Under the pieces are notes generated by a model that worked only from the letters and a program-made list of their open reading frames with translations, had not been told where the DNA came from and did not search any database. The position numbers and the translations under genes are program-made. This document shows positions 35,063-47,536 of a stretch of 64,000 bases of DNA, one piece after another. Each line of letters starts with the position of its first letter. The stretch's first letter is position 1. The stretch is from Crocodylus rhombifer (lineage: Eukaryota; Chordata; Crocodylia; Crocodylidae). The DNA lies in contig JAVSML010019225.1 of the NCBI GenBank assembly GCA_038503035.1, forward strand, positions 24,178 to 88,177, given 5' to 3'.

Positions 35063-37682
35063 GTTTCATAGTTTGTAGGGTCAGAAGAGACCTGAGAACA
35101 TCATCAAGTCCAACCCCCTGCCATGGCAGGAAAGAGTACTGGGGTCAAATGACCCCAGCAAGGTGTTCATCCAGCCTCCTCTTAAAGACCCCCAGGGTAG
35201 GGGCCAGCACCACTTCTCTTGGAAGTTCGTTCCAGATCCTAGCCGCCCTGACCGTGAAGTAGCACCTCCTGATATCTAGCCTAAATCTACCCTCTGCCAG
35301 CTTATGACCGTTATTCCTGGTCAGTCCTGGTAATGCTCGGGGGAACAGGGACTTCCCCAGTGCCTGCTGCTCTGACTAGCTTGTAACAGGCCACTAGATT
35401 CCCCCCTCAGCCTTCTCTTGTGGAGGCTGAACAGGTTCAGGTCCCGTAGCCTCTCCTCGTCTCCTGCCCTGCTGCCCCCTGATCATGCGAGTGGCCCTCC
35501 TCTGGACCCTCTCCATGCTGTCCACCTCCCTCTTGAAGTGTGGCGCCCAGAACTGGACGCAGTACTCCAGCTGCAGCCGGACCAGTGCCGCATAGAGGGG
35601 AAGTAGCACCTCCTTGGACCTGCTTGAGATGCATCTGTGGATGCATGACAAAGTGCAGTTGGCCTTCCTGACTGCATCCCTGCACTGCCAGCCCATATTC
35701 ATCTTGGCATCAATGATGACTCCAAGATCCTTTTCTGCCTCTGTACTGATGAGAAGGGAGTTCCCCAGCCTATAGGTATGGTGCTGGTTCTTCCTCCCCA
35801 GGTGCATCACCTTGCACTTATCAGTGTTGAAACCCATCCTGTTCTTATCCGCCCACCCTTGTAACCTGTCTAGGTCCAATTGCAGTCTATTCCTTTCTTC
35901 TAGCGTGCCCACATCCCCCCACAATTTAGTGTCATCAGCAAATTTGAACAGGGTGCTATTTACGCCCTTGTCCAAGTCGCTGATGAAGATGTTGAACAGC
36001 GCGGGCCTGAGGACAGAGCCCTGGGGGACCCCACTGCCCACATCCCTCCAGGTCAAAAACGACCCTTCCACCACCACTCTCTGGGTGTGGCCCTCCAGCC
36101 AGTTGGCCACCCATTTGACTGTGTGGGTGTCGACACCACAGTCCCCCAGTTTCTTAATGAGAACGCGGTGAGAGACAGTGTTGAAGGCCTTCCAAAAGTC
36201 CAGGAAGACTATGTCCACTGCTACCCCTGCGTCTACGGATTTGGTGACCTGGTCGTAGAAGGCCCCCAGGTTGGTCTGACAAGACCTGCCCCTAATGAAC
36301 CCGTGTTGGTTGCCCCTAAGCATAATCTCCCCTCCTGGCCCCTCGTGGATGTGTGCCAGAATAATTCTCTCAAAAAGCTTCCCCAGGATTGAGGTAAGAC
36401 TCACTGGCCTATAGTTTCCCGGGTCCTCCTTTCTCCCCTTTTTGAAGATGGAAACTACACTGGCCCTCTTCCAGTCCTCTGGCACCACACTAGAGCACCA
36501 CGAGTGCTCGTACAGCCGTGCCAGGGATCCCGCAATGACCTCAGCTAATTCCCTCAGCACTCAGGGGTGGAAATCATCCAGAGCAGCTGATTTGAATACT
36601 TCCAGTCCCTCCAGAAGCTCCCTAACTAGTTCCTCACTAACCCTTGGCCTGGGTGTGCCTCCCCTGGGGCCTGAGGGGGGGTGGCTGTTCCGGTCCCTGC
36701 TCAGGAAAACGGAGGCAAAGAAATTGTTAAATACGTTAGCTTTGTCATCTGGTGTGACGACCAAATTCCCCAACGTGTCCTGCAGGGGCCCCACATTACC
36801 CGGAACCTACTTTTTGTCCCCTGTGTATTTAAAAAGGGACTTCTTATTGTCCTTGATCTGGGAAGCCAGTCCCAGTTCCATCTCTGCCTTGGCCTTCCTG
36901 ACTGCCCCTCTACACCCCCGAGCAACCGCAGTATAGTCCTCCCTGGTGATGGCCCCTCCCTTCTGTTGGGGGTGCGCCTCCCTTTTAGCTAGGAGACACT
37001 CCCAGATGCTTTTGGTGAGCCATGGGGACTTTTGCGCCCTCTTGCCCCCTTGGATCCTCGTTGGGATTACCTCTCTTTGGGCTTGGAGGATCGTCTCCTT
37101 AAGGAGCAACCACTCTTCTTGGACACCTGGCTCCCCTCTCCTCCGGGACCTCAGCGCTTCCCCGACTATTCTTCTTAGCTCATTGAAGTCTGCCCTCCTG
37201 AAATCTAGGGCTGCTGCCTTACTGCAGGCCTTTACCACCTTGCGCTGGATGGTGAATTCCAGCAGGCGATCATTGCTGTCGCCTAGGTGGTCGAGCACCC
37301 GCAGCTCCCTCACCAGGTCATCTCCCATGGCCAGCACCAGGTCCAACAAGGCGTCTCCCCTGGTGGGGCTGTGCACCTCCTGGGTTAGATGGAGGTCCTG
37401 CATTCTGGCTAGGAACCTACGTGAGTGGTCAGACCTGGCTGACTGCTCTTCCCAGCAGATGTCTGGAAAGTTCAGGTCACCCATGATGACCATGTCCTTT
37501 GACCTAACTACCTCCATGAGCTGACTTAAGAATTCCTGGTCTAGCTCTTCCCCCTGGTTGGGTGGTCTGTAGTAGACCCCCACTGTTAAATCTCTTTCCC
37601 CTCGACTGCCCTGTATTTTAACCCAGAGCACTTCAGAGTGCCCCTTCTCTGGTTCTTTGCTAATTGATGAGGATGTGTATTC
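35063..37682 (-). mobile_element. CR1 LINE, 2.6 kb, 5'-truncated (subfamily A), antisense to WWTR1
   Basis: Read on the - strand, the copy begins inside the endonuclease domain at 37682, runs through the reverse transcriptase and the ORF2 C-terminus, then a 3' tail with GGTCAAATGACCCC-like palindrome sequence, and ends in the CATAGTTT-type CR1 terminus at 35063. It aligns throughout with the composite copy at 53336-57474. The low number of breaks suggests a fairly recent insertion. No full 5' end or ORF1 is present. Confidence 0.9.
35394..37682 (-). pseudogene. CR1 ORF2 (endonuclease-reverse transcriptase), two nonsense codons and a late frameshift
   Basis: One frame runs from 37682 to 35394 interrupted only by TAG at 36807-36809 and TGA at 36561-36563. 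The endonuclease part shows VYYRPPNQGEELDQEF, GDLNFPDICWEE and SPTRGDALLDLVLA. The usual catalytic 'DH' near the end of that domain reads SNDRLLEF, so the His appears lost. The reverse transcriptase part shows GNYRPVSLTS, QHGFIRGRSC, DFWKAF, GVPQGSVLRPALFNIF and the catalytic FADD at 35931-35942. A frameshift near 35455-35475 replaces the normal C-terminus after MIRGQQG. This is an inactive relic of a non-LTR retrotransposon protein. Confidence 0.88.
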
Positions 37683-37874
37683 AGGATGTGCAAAAGTATC
37701 CATATTTGGCTAAAAGCATAGTAAAACAAAGACAGTGATGCCTCTGTCCCTTCCATATCTGTCATGTTTGGACATACCTCAAGAGTTTGGGCTGGTGAAA
37801 AAATGGATGCTTCTAGAGTTGACCATTTGGCTGACCCCCAGTTTTTACAAGGAATCTCGAACTTTTGTCTCTAG

Positions 37875-38940
37875 TAGGGGTGAGCAATTATTTGCAGACA
37901 ACTTAATGAGTTTTGGTGAGCAGCTGAGGGTAGCAGATGTGTGCATGCATGCATTCCCCACACCCAAGCTGGGGCTGGGGCTGGTGCCAGAGGAGTAGTG
38001 GGAACAAGAGCATAAGCCTGCCCAGGGCTGGCTGACAAGCCTGCATGTCCTCCCCTACCTGAAGCTGGCACTTGCTGGCCACATCCACAGCTTGGGGAGG
38101 ACAGGGAATGAAACCCGGCCACAGGCTTCTGTGCTGTCCCACCCCACCATCAGGGCTCCTGGCGTGTGTATATGCATCCACACACTCATCCTCCACCCCT
38201 GACTCCACGGCTCCCAGGAACCCTGATGAGGGGTGGAGGGATGGCAGGGATGGGGCAGGCTAGGACAGTGCAGAGGCCTGTGGCCAGGCTTCACCCCCCA
38301 CAGGCAGAAACTGGCCTCTGCTGATGTTGCGGGGGATGCTGGATGGAAACAGTTCTGCCCAGCATCGCTCGGTGACTGAGGCCTGAGCATTGCCCACCCA
38401 GGGCCTGCCACATGGTACTGGGTAGGCAGGAAGTGGTACTTGAGAGATGCAGTCCAGGCCTGCAGGCTGTGGACACCATCTGCCAACAGAGACCAGGGCC
38501 CAATCATGGCTTGTCTCCCAGGCGTTGTGTGGGACCCTGGGAGGAAACAGCCCCACCCACCCAGCACCATGTGGCAGGCCCTGGGTGAGCTGCGCTTGGG
38601 CCCTGGATTCTGCTGGTGCCAAGCTGTGCCAGGCAGGCAGGCAGGGTTGCTTCTGTGCATCATCCCTCCACAGAGGCTTGGAGATGGAGTCCAGCTTCTT
38701 GGGCCCTGGGCAGGCTGGACTCCATCTCCCAGGCTGCTGGGGCTGCTTCCACTCAGCATCCCCCCCCATGACAATAGCAGAGGTGAGAGCTGGAGCCACA
38801 GCCTACACTAGCTGCCAGCAGAGTTTGAGGTCTGAACACAACTCACCCAGGGCTTGCTGTGTGGTGCTATTGCCTGTGGGCTGGATAAAATCAACTGATG
38901 GGCTACATCTGGCCTGTGGACCATATTTTGCCCTCCCCTG
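37875..38940. mobile_element. Palindromic hAT-like element, 1.07 kb, same end type as 21143-22290
   Basis: The ends are TAGGGGTGAGCAATTATTT and, reverse-complemented, CAGGGGAGGGCAAAATATGG. Flanks GTCTCTAG (37867-37874) and GTCTGTGG (38941-38948) agree at 6 of 8 positions. Inside are inverted arms CAGGGCCTGCCACATGG (from about 38399) and CCATGTGGCAGGCCCTGG (from about 38568), and a local hairpin GGAGATGGAGTCCAGC / GCTGGACTCCATCTCC at about 38681-38733. No transposase was seen. Confidence 0.6.
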
Positions 38941-41900
38941 GTCTGTGGTCTCAAGGTAGCCTACAGGACCACTTCTGTGTGACCCTGAACTTGCCGTCTC
39001 TTACTAAAGACCTGTCTAATCAGTGAATCATAGTTCGCAGATCCAGTGTGGGAAGAGCTACCACTGAAGAGATGAGCAGGGACAGAAAGTAGGCAGTCAG
39101 GGGTCGCAAGACCAGGGCCCTGTTGCCTCTTTCATTAAAATGCAGTATTGTCCTGTTTTGCATTGTGGGTGTGACTGGTGATGCCACTGTCCAGTCAGAA
39201 CAAGCAGCAGAAGTGGCAGGAGTGCAGCATATGTTGGAGCCAAAGTACTAAGGCACTTAGGCACATTAGTGAGTCACAGCATGAAGTGGAGGCAGTTGTA
39301 TTTCCTTCCACCCTTTATCTAAGGGAATAAAGGACAAGTGTTATCCCTTCTCATTTCCAGGCCCTTGTGGTATTGGTGGGTAGACTCAGCAAGAGTCACA
39401 AAAATCCCAGACACCATCAAAGACCCATTTTTCTCTCCTTATTTTAGAAGCTTTTCCTTCCCAGTTCAATGCTGTTGGTCTGTTCCTCAACCACAGTGTT
39501 CCTGTATAAAAGGCTCTCATAGAACATCCTGCCATCTCTCATACTGAAACTTTCCAAACTTTCCTTTAGGTAAATCACTATGTTAGATGCACTCGATATA
39601 AATACTTTATTGTTGGAAGGGGAATGACTGGTTAAATGTTTTTTGATTCTTCACAGACTATGTAGTACACTCCATTTGTGGCAAGAGGAGTCTTCTATGA
39701 TTGTTTTATGTTCCTATCGTCAGCATAGTTTCCATGATTCTACCATGTCACGTGAATAAAACTGTTTGAAAGTAGAGGGAAGAAAGCATGGTAGGACCAT
39801 ATTATTTCAGTGCCCCAATTCCCAAGTATAGATTCAGTGGTAACTAGTTTCATTTAGTTAATCTATAAAGGTGCACATCTACCCTGCCTACTTACATATA
39901 AGGAGCCAGGATATCCTTTTTAATTCCATGAGAGTAAGAGACTCCCACATTTCCTTTCTCCAGTCCCAAGAAGCCCATCTGAGATGCAATATGGGATTTA
40001 TGATCCTATGATGGGACATAGGGACTGTTGTCCACAGAATTTCCCCCAGCAGGGACAACAGATAGCCGTTTATACGCTTTTAAGTAACACATGCCCGTAA
40101 TACTGCTTCAATTCAGGCATTAACTCCAAATTTATTCCAGAGATTGGGAGGGTATCCCACCAATAATCTTCTCATAGCTTGGCCCATTTTTGTCATTTAC
40201 GTTCATTTCTTGGTTTAAAAAGATTTGCACTTAAAAAGAATCTAATATATTGTGAATTTCCTGTAGAAAAACGTTGATTCTGGGCTTGAGTCTCCTTTCC
40301 CTTAGGTCCTGAGGCTTGTGTAAGTGTTTGCAGTACCAGGATCCTGGATAGTACCAGAAGTATACCCATCTAATTCATTTAATGTCACCTGAGTAATTCC
40401 TGATTTTACTTCATTGTAAATGAGCAGAGATTTCCCATCTGGGTCTGAGAAAGATGGTTTGAGGAGAGCTTGTTTCTTGGCAATAATTCCTATTGCTCAT
40501 TTCATCTTTGTTTTCTACAGTACAGAAAGGCCAGATATTCCTGAAATCAGATGTACATACAAAATAAACTTGCCTTGATCAGAGGCAAGTAGGGAAACTA
40601 GTTGTGATTTTATCGTTCCTCATCATAAATACATCAATCAGAGAGAGAAAGAAAATAAAGATGCAAATCCCTGCTGTGTTGGACTCTTTGTCAAGAGTCT
40701 TCTGAGATGTAGGGTGTTCTTGTTTGGGCACAGAAGCTTTTTTTTATTTAAGTTAATCAAATGGAGCACAAGCAGTGGCAGTTCAGTCTTATCTACTTTG
40801 CCTCATCTTTGGCTCAGCCCAGTCCCGTAGGGAAGCACCTCTATAGGTAAAGAAAGGGGTACTACAGTCTTTATGCCCAAATCTGCTGAGATTCTCAATT
40901 GTGATTGCGTTTTGTGGTATGAATTACATGGTTGGCTGTGGAGCTGTGCTGAGGTGAGTAATTTATTTAATTTAAGTCACTGAATAACCCCTAACTGGCA
41001 AAGAATTCTGCTTAGTTTGGTGATTCCTGTGTGTGAACAAAAAGGTTGACATTGATTTAAGTGACAACAAGCCTCTTCTGTTTGAGTAGAAGCATTCAGT
41101 GGTTTGCAGTAGATATAAAAAATAAGCGGGGGGAGAATGGGGAATTTGCTTACCTTTCCTCTGCAGAGCTGTACCCCAGAGACAAATGTTTTGAATACTT
41201 CAGCAAGGGTGTGGTATTCATGGCTAGTCTCCAAAATTTAATGCTCCTACAGATAAGATTTCAGATGTTAATAAAATGTGTGGTGGAATATATAGATAAT
41301 CTTTAGAGGACATTAACTATGCAAATACTACATGCATACCCAAGGACCTTGAAAGATTAACAAATCCTTCTGTTGTCTTAAAACAGGCCTACATTAGTCA
41401 AGTAATCTCCAATTTATAATATTTTTTTTATTTTTAAATGAACTGTAAATTCAACCTTTAGCTGGCTTAATTGAGTGAATGGTTTTACATTGGGAATTAA
41501 TTCAGGATATGTTGTTAGTTAAATTTTTAAAAGTCTACAAGGAACCCAGTTCATTTTTGTTGTACTTACTGAAACAAGATGGATTAGGATCATTCTTTCA
41601 GGGCAGGGTCACTGGAGGTTGGGTTTGTGCTGATTTTGCTAAAGAAATTAGTATAATTTACCAGCAAATTGTGAATTATGCTGTTTTGCTATTCATAAAA
41701 ATTCTCATACTGTAAGCACAGATGGCTAACTTTCCACTGACTACAGACCAAAAACAAAACGTCTGAGGCCATTTGGAAAAAAGGGACATTATTTGTTTGA
41801 AAGGTACAAAAACATCTGTCAGGAAAAGCTGGCAAAGGCCAGCAGATCTGTTTTGATTTTTATTTCTTTCCTTTTTTATTTATGAAAGTGTTAGAGATTC

Positions 41901-42185
41901 AGATAAACTTTCTTTGTGCCATATTTATTATTGTTTCACCTGCCTTGAAATATGACCTGCAAGAGATTTGGATGAATAATGGATTGAAAGGCTGTCTGCT
42001 TTCACAGTAGCTCTTGTTAATAACTGATATGCTTTGCTGAACTGCTTTTGTAACTTCTAACAGCCAGACTTATGGAAGTGTTATGTGATGAGATCCAATC
42101 TCCAATGGAATTTTTATCTAAAGCACTTACATGCTCCTTTTAGTTTAGTATTTGAGCACTTCCCAGTCTTTAATATATTAATCTT

Positions 42186-42330
42186 TACAACACTTCTCAT
42201 GAAGTATTGTACAGATGAGCAACAGAGACTAAGCGACTTGCTCAAGGTCATTACTAGCTAAGTAGGAAATTGAACCTACATTCCCATTCTCAAGGGGGCA
42301 TCCTAAGTACTGGCTGTTCTTTCTCTTTCT
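42186..42330 (-). repeat. MIR SINE fragment
   Basis: The + strand reads ACAGATGAGCAACAGAGACT, AAGCGACTTGCTCAAGGTCA, then TACTAGCTAAGTAGGAAATTG and GAACCTACATTCCCA. This is the MIR core region ('cagatgaggaaactgaggc ... gacttgcccaaggtcac'). Confidence 0.65.
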
Positions 42331-42838
42331 GTTATTAGAAGAGGGGTCTTTGCCATTCAGTGTTGGGGGATAGACAGTGTTATTATAAAGCAGTGAAAAT
42401 AGCTGGGCCCCTGTCTTTCTACAATAAGCCAATTAGAGCTGTCGATAAAGTAAAAAAAAAAAATATTTTCAAATTTCAGCCAGGTCACTATACCCTGTGG
42501 ACTTGGTTGTGATTACTGAGAAAAATCACGTGAACATTTTACTACATAGCATTAGTTGAGCATTTGAACATATTTTGACTTGAACTGAATTTTTAAAATT
42601 TTGAATTTTTGTATTTTTAAAAGACTGTAGATATTAAATCTAGATATTAAATAATTAGCAGTGTCAATTCTCATCAGAATGAGTAGTTGCGATATTAACA
42701 ACTCTTCTATGTACTGTTAGAATACATTGAATGGAAATGGAGCATATGCCCTGTGTCCTTTGTTTTCTTAAAGTAAAATTCAAATACAGGAACTAACTAT
42801 ACAATAACTAACTGTAACAGTTCTTTTCTTTCCCATAG

Positions 42839-43044
42839 TAATGAATCATCAGCACCAGCAGCAACTGACATCCAGTACAGCCATTTCCCAGCAAAACCAT
42901 CCTACTCAGAATCCTCAAGCTGGGTTGCTGAGTATGCCTAATGCACTGACTACCCAACAGCAACAGCAACAGAAGCTGAGGCTCCAAAGAATCCAGATGG
43001 AAAGGGAGAGAATTAGGATGCGTCAGGAAGAGCTCCTACGACAG
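42839..43044 (+). CDS. WWTR1: WWTR1 (TAZ) coding exon: Gln-rich segment and coiled coil
   Basis: The acceptor is TTTCCCATAG at 42838. The two bases TA complete the split Val codon, then the frame reads MNHQHQQQ and continues for 68 codons without a stop to CAG at 43044, followed by a GT donor (GTATTA). The segment holds an Asn/Gln/Pro-rich stretch, a run of six Gln encoded by alternating CAA/CAG (about 42955-42972), and then the highly charged heptad-like stretch around QMERERIRMRQEELLRQ. That stretch is the coiled coil in front of the TAZ transactivation region. The exon ends in phase 0. Apart from scattered substitutions the order and spacing match vertebrate TAZ, so the assignment is firm. 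Reading on past 43044 meets a stop after two codons, which supports the donor. Confidence 0.96.
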
Positions 43045-46000
43045 GTATTATGAAAATAGATGCGTTAGTTCTATGATGTGTCTTTGCATGTAGTGACTGC
43101 CGTATTTTTCCACAAGCACAATCAGCAGACATTTTCCAGTCAAAAAAGCTGAAATAGAAGACAAACTCCATGAGTTAATGCACATTTTTTGTTTCTTTTT
43201 CACTCTACACTGAACAGAATACGAAATGGCCATGGAACTTCCAGTCTGGAAAGTTCAGTATAAAGAAAGGTCTGACAATCATAGCTAAATTCATGGCAAC
43301 TATGTTAGCAGAGAGTAAAGACCAAGCTCTGCTATTATCCGTGTGTAAATCCAGAGAAATTCTCTTCATTTCAGCTGAGCTGCCCTGAATTTATACTTGA
43401 TTCTGTGAAAGCAGTGCTTTGGGGATAATACTTTTGGCTTGATCCTGGTTTAATTAAGAACAGAGGCAAAATTCCCAAGATTTGTTCATAAAAGTCTGTT
43501 TTAGATGTTTTGGTCCTGAATTTTGTAACTGACAGCCTTTTGCCCCCTGATTTACAGTATAGCTCAGAGTTATAGCTCATATGAGTAGTTGGTGAGTATT
43601 CCAGTGAGTTTGGATGTTTTGTTTATTGTTCTAATTCTTAGGTTTCAGTTTTATGATGACTCGCATCGTACAAAATAGATATGTAGCTTCCTTTACAACA
43701 CTTTAAGGAAAGAAACAGTTTAAACAATTGCAAAGGATGTGTTTCTTCTGTTAGGGAGTACTCCACTGATGATGTTATGTTTTGAACAGTATATTAATCA
43801 GCTTCCTTAGAGACATAAATAACATAAATAACCTGTTTCCCTTAGGAACATAGTGTGAACTAAGTACATTTTATCAAGGATATTGTTGTCATAGTCAGTA
43901 ACCGTGTAAATCCTGCTCCTATAGTACCAAATATCTTTAAAATTGTGCACTCTTACAAAATAAACCTTAGAATTTGTTTTAATTACCATTTCATGTCTAA
44001 GCCCTCTTTGCTTTGGGATTTGTGCCCAATCTCATGGTTATTCCAGGGCAACATTTGTTATACTGTATTTAGAAATACAGTATCACATTTCATGGCTGCA
44101 CATAGAAGTATGTTTTCTGTTTAGCATAATGACAACAATTGGCCGAATTTTTATGGTGGTTTATTAGGGTACAGTAAACTGCAGTGGGGTGTGTGGGGCA
44201 TGTGCAACTCACTACCACAATACAGATGGAAATTCTTATTTTGGATATTAGATATTTCTTTCTAGTGATTGACAGTAGTAAAGAAGAGAAGAAACTAAAA
44301 TCCCAGATGTCCTGAGATAAATTAACAAGGGAAGATTGTATTAGTGATGATGATAGAGTGGAACATTTTAGAACATGTGTGGGGAGCAAAGTGGGGAAGA
44401 GTTACTAAGGCTATGCAGCCTTTTAGGACAGGAACAGTTTTGGATTATCAGGGCAGATGTTACCAGAAAAGGATGTTTGGCCATGAAGTACCTATTTTCC
44501 TTTAGGGCAGATAATTTTTGGCTTTGAGGAAACTAATAGCAAACAGAGTGTGTTTCTCACTGTAGTTGTGTATGCTTGCTATGTTAACAAGTATTATTTT
44601 TGCTCTTGTTTTTTAAAGTTCCATCTCAGTAGAACTATTGCAAAGAAATCTGAGCAATCATAGAAATGACAAAGTAACCTGCATACTCTCTGTTCTGTTA
44701 GGCAAACCCACCATTTTTACATCTTCGTACTGGTCTTTTACTTCTAATAAATATAAAGAACTTCTTCTCTAAGGCTGATACTTGTACTCCAATTGTCACT
44801 AGAAGGCAATTGCCTTGACACACAAATCTTTTGCCTAAATTGGCCTTTCATGCCTCAGACATATCCTTTTGATGCTGCAAATCTTTGTGTAACAGGCAAT
44901 GAGGAATCATATTGTGCTTCATTACAAGTGACTAGAGGCTACTTGTGAGTGCAAGAATGAAGCATGAAGTGCAGTTCTCGAAGCTGAGCAGTAGTTTCAA
45001 GCCCCAGGCATGCCTACTCCCTTGCTTTCAAGAACTCAGGATATAACAGGGGCTCAGGGTGTGTGGGTGAAGAATGGGCATGTCTGGTATGGGTTTAATC
45101 ATAATCCCCATCAGGCTAATAAAGTACTTAGCTATGTTTACCCCTCTTGGGCTCTATTCCTGCTGCTAGGCAGGAGTAAATTGTTGGCAGTGAAACAGCA
45201 TTACCATTAGTGTAGGATCCAGTTTCCCTGCCCTGCTGACCGCATTTTACCTCAAATGAATATGCACAGCTTTTTATACTGGGGCTGTGCTGACCAAATC
45301 ACGCCCAGACAGACCCTGTACATAGACTTCAGCCGCACTGCATAGTATTTACAGTAGGGTGGCATAGTGAGGAAAGTTCGTAGTCTTGGGCCTTTGCTTT
45401 GACGGGAAATATATTTTTTTCTCCTCCTTTTTCTCCCCTGTTAATAAAGAAAGGAAAAGAAAAAGTTATCTCTGTACTCCTGCCTGTAACAGGAACTTCA
45501 TGAACTTCCTGTCAGCAACTTGAGCAGAATGGAGGCCTTAGCAGGATGACAGAGTATAGTAAATGTGTGAGGGACTTCATTGTTAAAAGATTGTTATTCC
45601 TACCCTAATCCTTCACTGCTGCTTTTGCTTTTTTTAATGCAACCTGTCTAAAGAAAAATGCTGAGTAAGTGCGCTCACTTGCTGCTAAGCGACTAAAATG
45701 AGGTGAAGAGGTTTTGGGTGAAAGGGCAGCTCTTTTGGCAGGTCTCTCAAATCTCTTTTCAGCTTGACAGCAGCTGCTGGCTGCCTGGCTCTCTGCAGTC
45801 ATTCCTGACCCCTGCAGCTGCTCTGCTGGAGAGACACACCCAGCAGTGAAGGAATACACAGTTGAGGGAGCTTTCTGGTTAGAGGTTTTTCTTCTTTGTC
45901 CTCCTCTTTATTTCAGTAGCTGAAGGATAGTGTTTGAAAAAGTGAAGAGCCTCTTTCCTGCAGCAGTGGGAGGTGAAGCCGAATGGTTGACGTTAAAGAA

Positions 46001-46602
46001 GGGCTCTTTGTTTCTTAAAGCAGAACATGACTAAGCTTTCATTTAAATCTTGCCTTGCTTGTCTTGTCATGCTAGAAGCATTTTGTTTGCCCAGTGTCCT
46101 TCCGGCTAATTTTTTGTCAGTTTTGTAGAGGAAAAATAACAAACTAGATTCTCAAATGCCCTTTGGAAATGGACTTTGTTAGGGGAGTTCTTTGTGAGAA
46201 AGCTCTCAAAGAGTTGCGTGAAGAATGCTTCATTTCTACTCACCCTTTATGTGCTAAATAGTTGCATGAGTCTTGAAGAAAAAATAACAAACCAAACAAA
46301 TCTGTATACCTTATTAAGAAGAGCAGGGGAAACTAAGCAAAGGCAGCTGTAAGGTAGATCCCAGATGCCACTTTCCTGGGTGCAGAAGGCCAGATGGAGT
46401 TTTGCAGTTTTAACACGAGAAAGGAAAGATAAAGGTACTGTGAACAAGATGGATTTATGGGTGTGAGGGAAGATCCAGGTAAAGAACTAGTATTTTTGTC
46501 CTTGTGAAATGGGACAAAACAGGCAATGGTCTGCCATAGCCCTGAGGTTGCAGCAATGCCCTGAAGGCATTTCCCTCCCTGATTCCCTTTGCAGAGGGAA
46601 TC

Positions 46603-46652
46603 AGCCCTGTGCCTTGAAATTGCACATTAGCCCTGTGCCTTGAAATCGCAGC
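46603..46652. repeat. Tandem duplication, 26-bp unit, two copies
   Basis: AGCCCTGTGCCTTGAAATTG followed by CACATT is repeated directly with one change (AAATCGCA), at 46603-46628 and 46629-46652. Confidence 0.8.
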
Positions 46653-47360
46653 CAGCATCTAATTCCTCAGTTGTCTGTCCTAAGTGAGAGGACTTGCAGA
46701 AGAATTGTAGAAACCAGGAACTTAAAAGCAAGTCTTTTCCTCTGTTCTGAAAGGACAGCCTGGCAGCTGAACATGTGTGGTGAGGTATTGCTCAGCCAGG
46801 AAAGGTTTCAGGAAATGCGACAATGGATTTCTAGAATCCTTTGGCACAGAGTTAAAAACAGGTTTGCATCAGGAGTGTGTTCAGGGATGGTGAATAATTC
46901 AACATGCTGCAGCTCTTTGAAGCCTTTTAACTTGTTGGCAGCATTACCAAGTCCCCACTAAAGGAGCAGGCATTTTAACACTGTTGTGATGTCAAAATAT
47001 TGCATTTATTTTTCCTTTTTGTTTCTACTGACTCCTTACCCCTTTGACTTATTGACAACATCGACCACAAAGTCGAGCAGATTTATTATGGTTATGAAAA
47101 GTTCTCTGAAGTAATTGCTAAAGATTGCTAGTGTTAGCCAGCAGGAGGCACTGCTTCTACCAGATGGCTTGGAACTGGCTAAGATAAGTGAAGACTTGAG
47201 TGCCATTTTTCTATCAGCCCCTTCAAACTAAGGCTAGACTGTAGCCTGTAGCAGACATTATATTTAAGATGTGATTAACCAGTTAACCACATTTTAAAGT
47301 GTGGTTTTAACCTGGCCACATGTTCAGGCAATGAATGGTATAATAAATCTTGTGTAATAA

Positions 47361-47536
47361 TTTCATGGATTTCATAGACATTAGGGCTGGAAGGGACCTC
47401 GGAAGCGAGTCCAGCCCCCTACCCCATGGACAGGAAGTCAGCAGGAGTCATAAGATCCCAGCAAGATAAACATCCAAATGTCTCTTGAAGGCGTTCTCTT
47501 GAACCACCTCCGGTGGCAGGCAATTCCCGACCTTGG
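47361..47536 (-). mobile_element. CR1 LINE 3' relic (subfamily B)
   Basis: The + strand reads TTTCATGGATTTCATAGACA then TAGGGCTGGAAGGGACCTCG, the inverse of the CR1-B 3' end. The last readable part matches the codons before the CR1 stop. It is 5'-truncated with small deletions. Confidence 0.85.

Larger units (their letters stand above)
15756..42838 (+). other. WWTR1: WWTR1 intron, 27.1 kb, GT-AG, repeat-rich
   Basis: The intron is bounded by donor GTGAGT at 15756 and acceptor CCCATAG at 42838. It splits a Val codon after its first base. It contains most of the transposons of the window, listed separately. Stretches with no feature I can name are 16780-21130, 24060-25140, 25480-26280, 30700-33110, 33370-34440 and 38950-42180; these are A/T-rich and carry no convincing exon. 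A run of 24 T lies at 20229-20252. Confidence 0.9.

Noticed and set aside
38055..38959. Open frames up to 239 codons on both strands
   Set aside because: They fall within the palindromic element at 37875-38940, with low-complexity translations and no transposase motifs.
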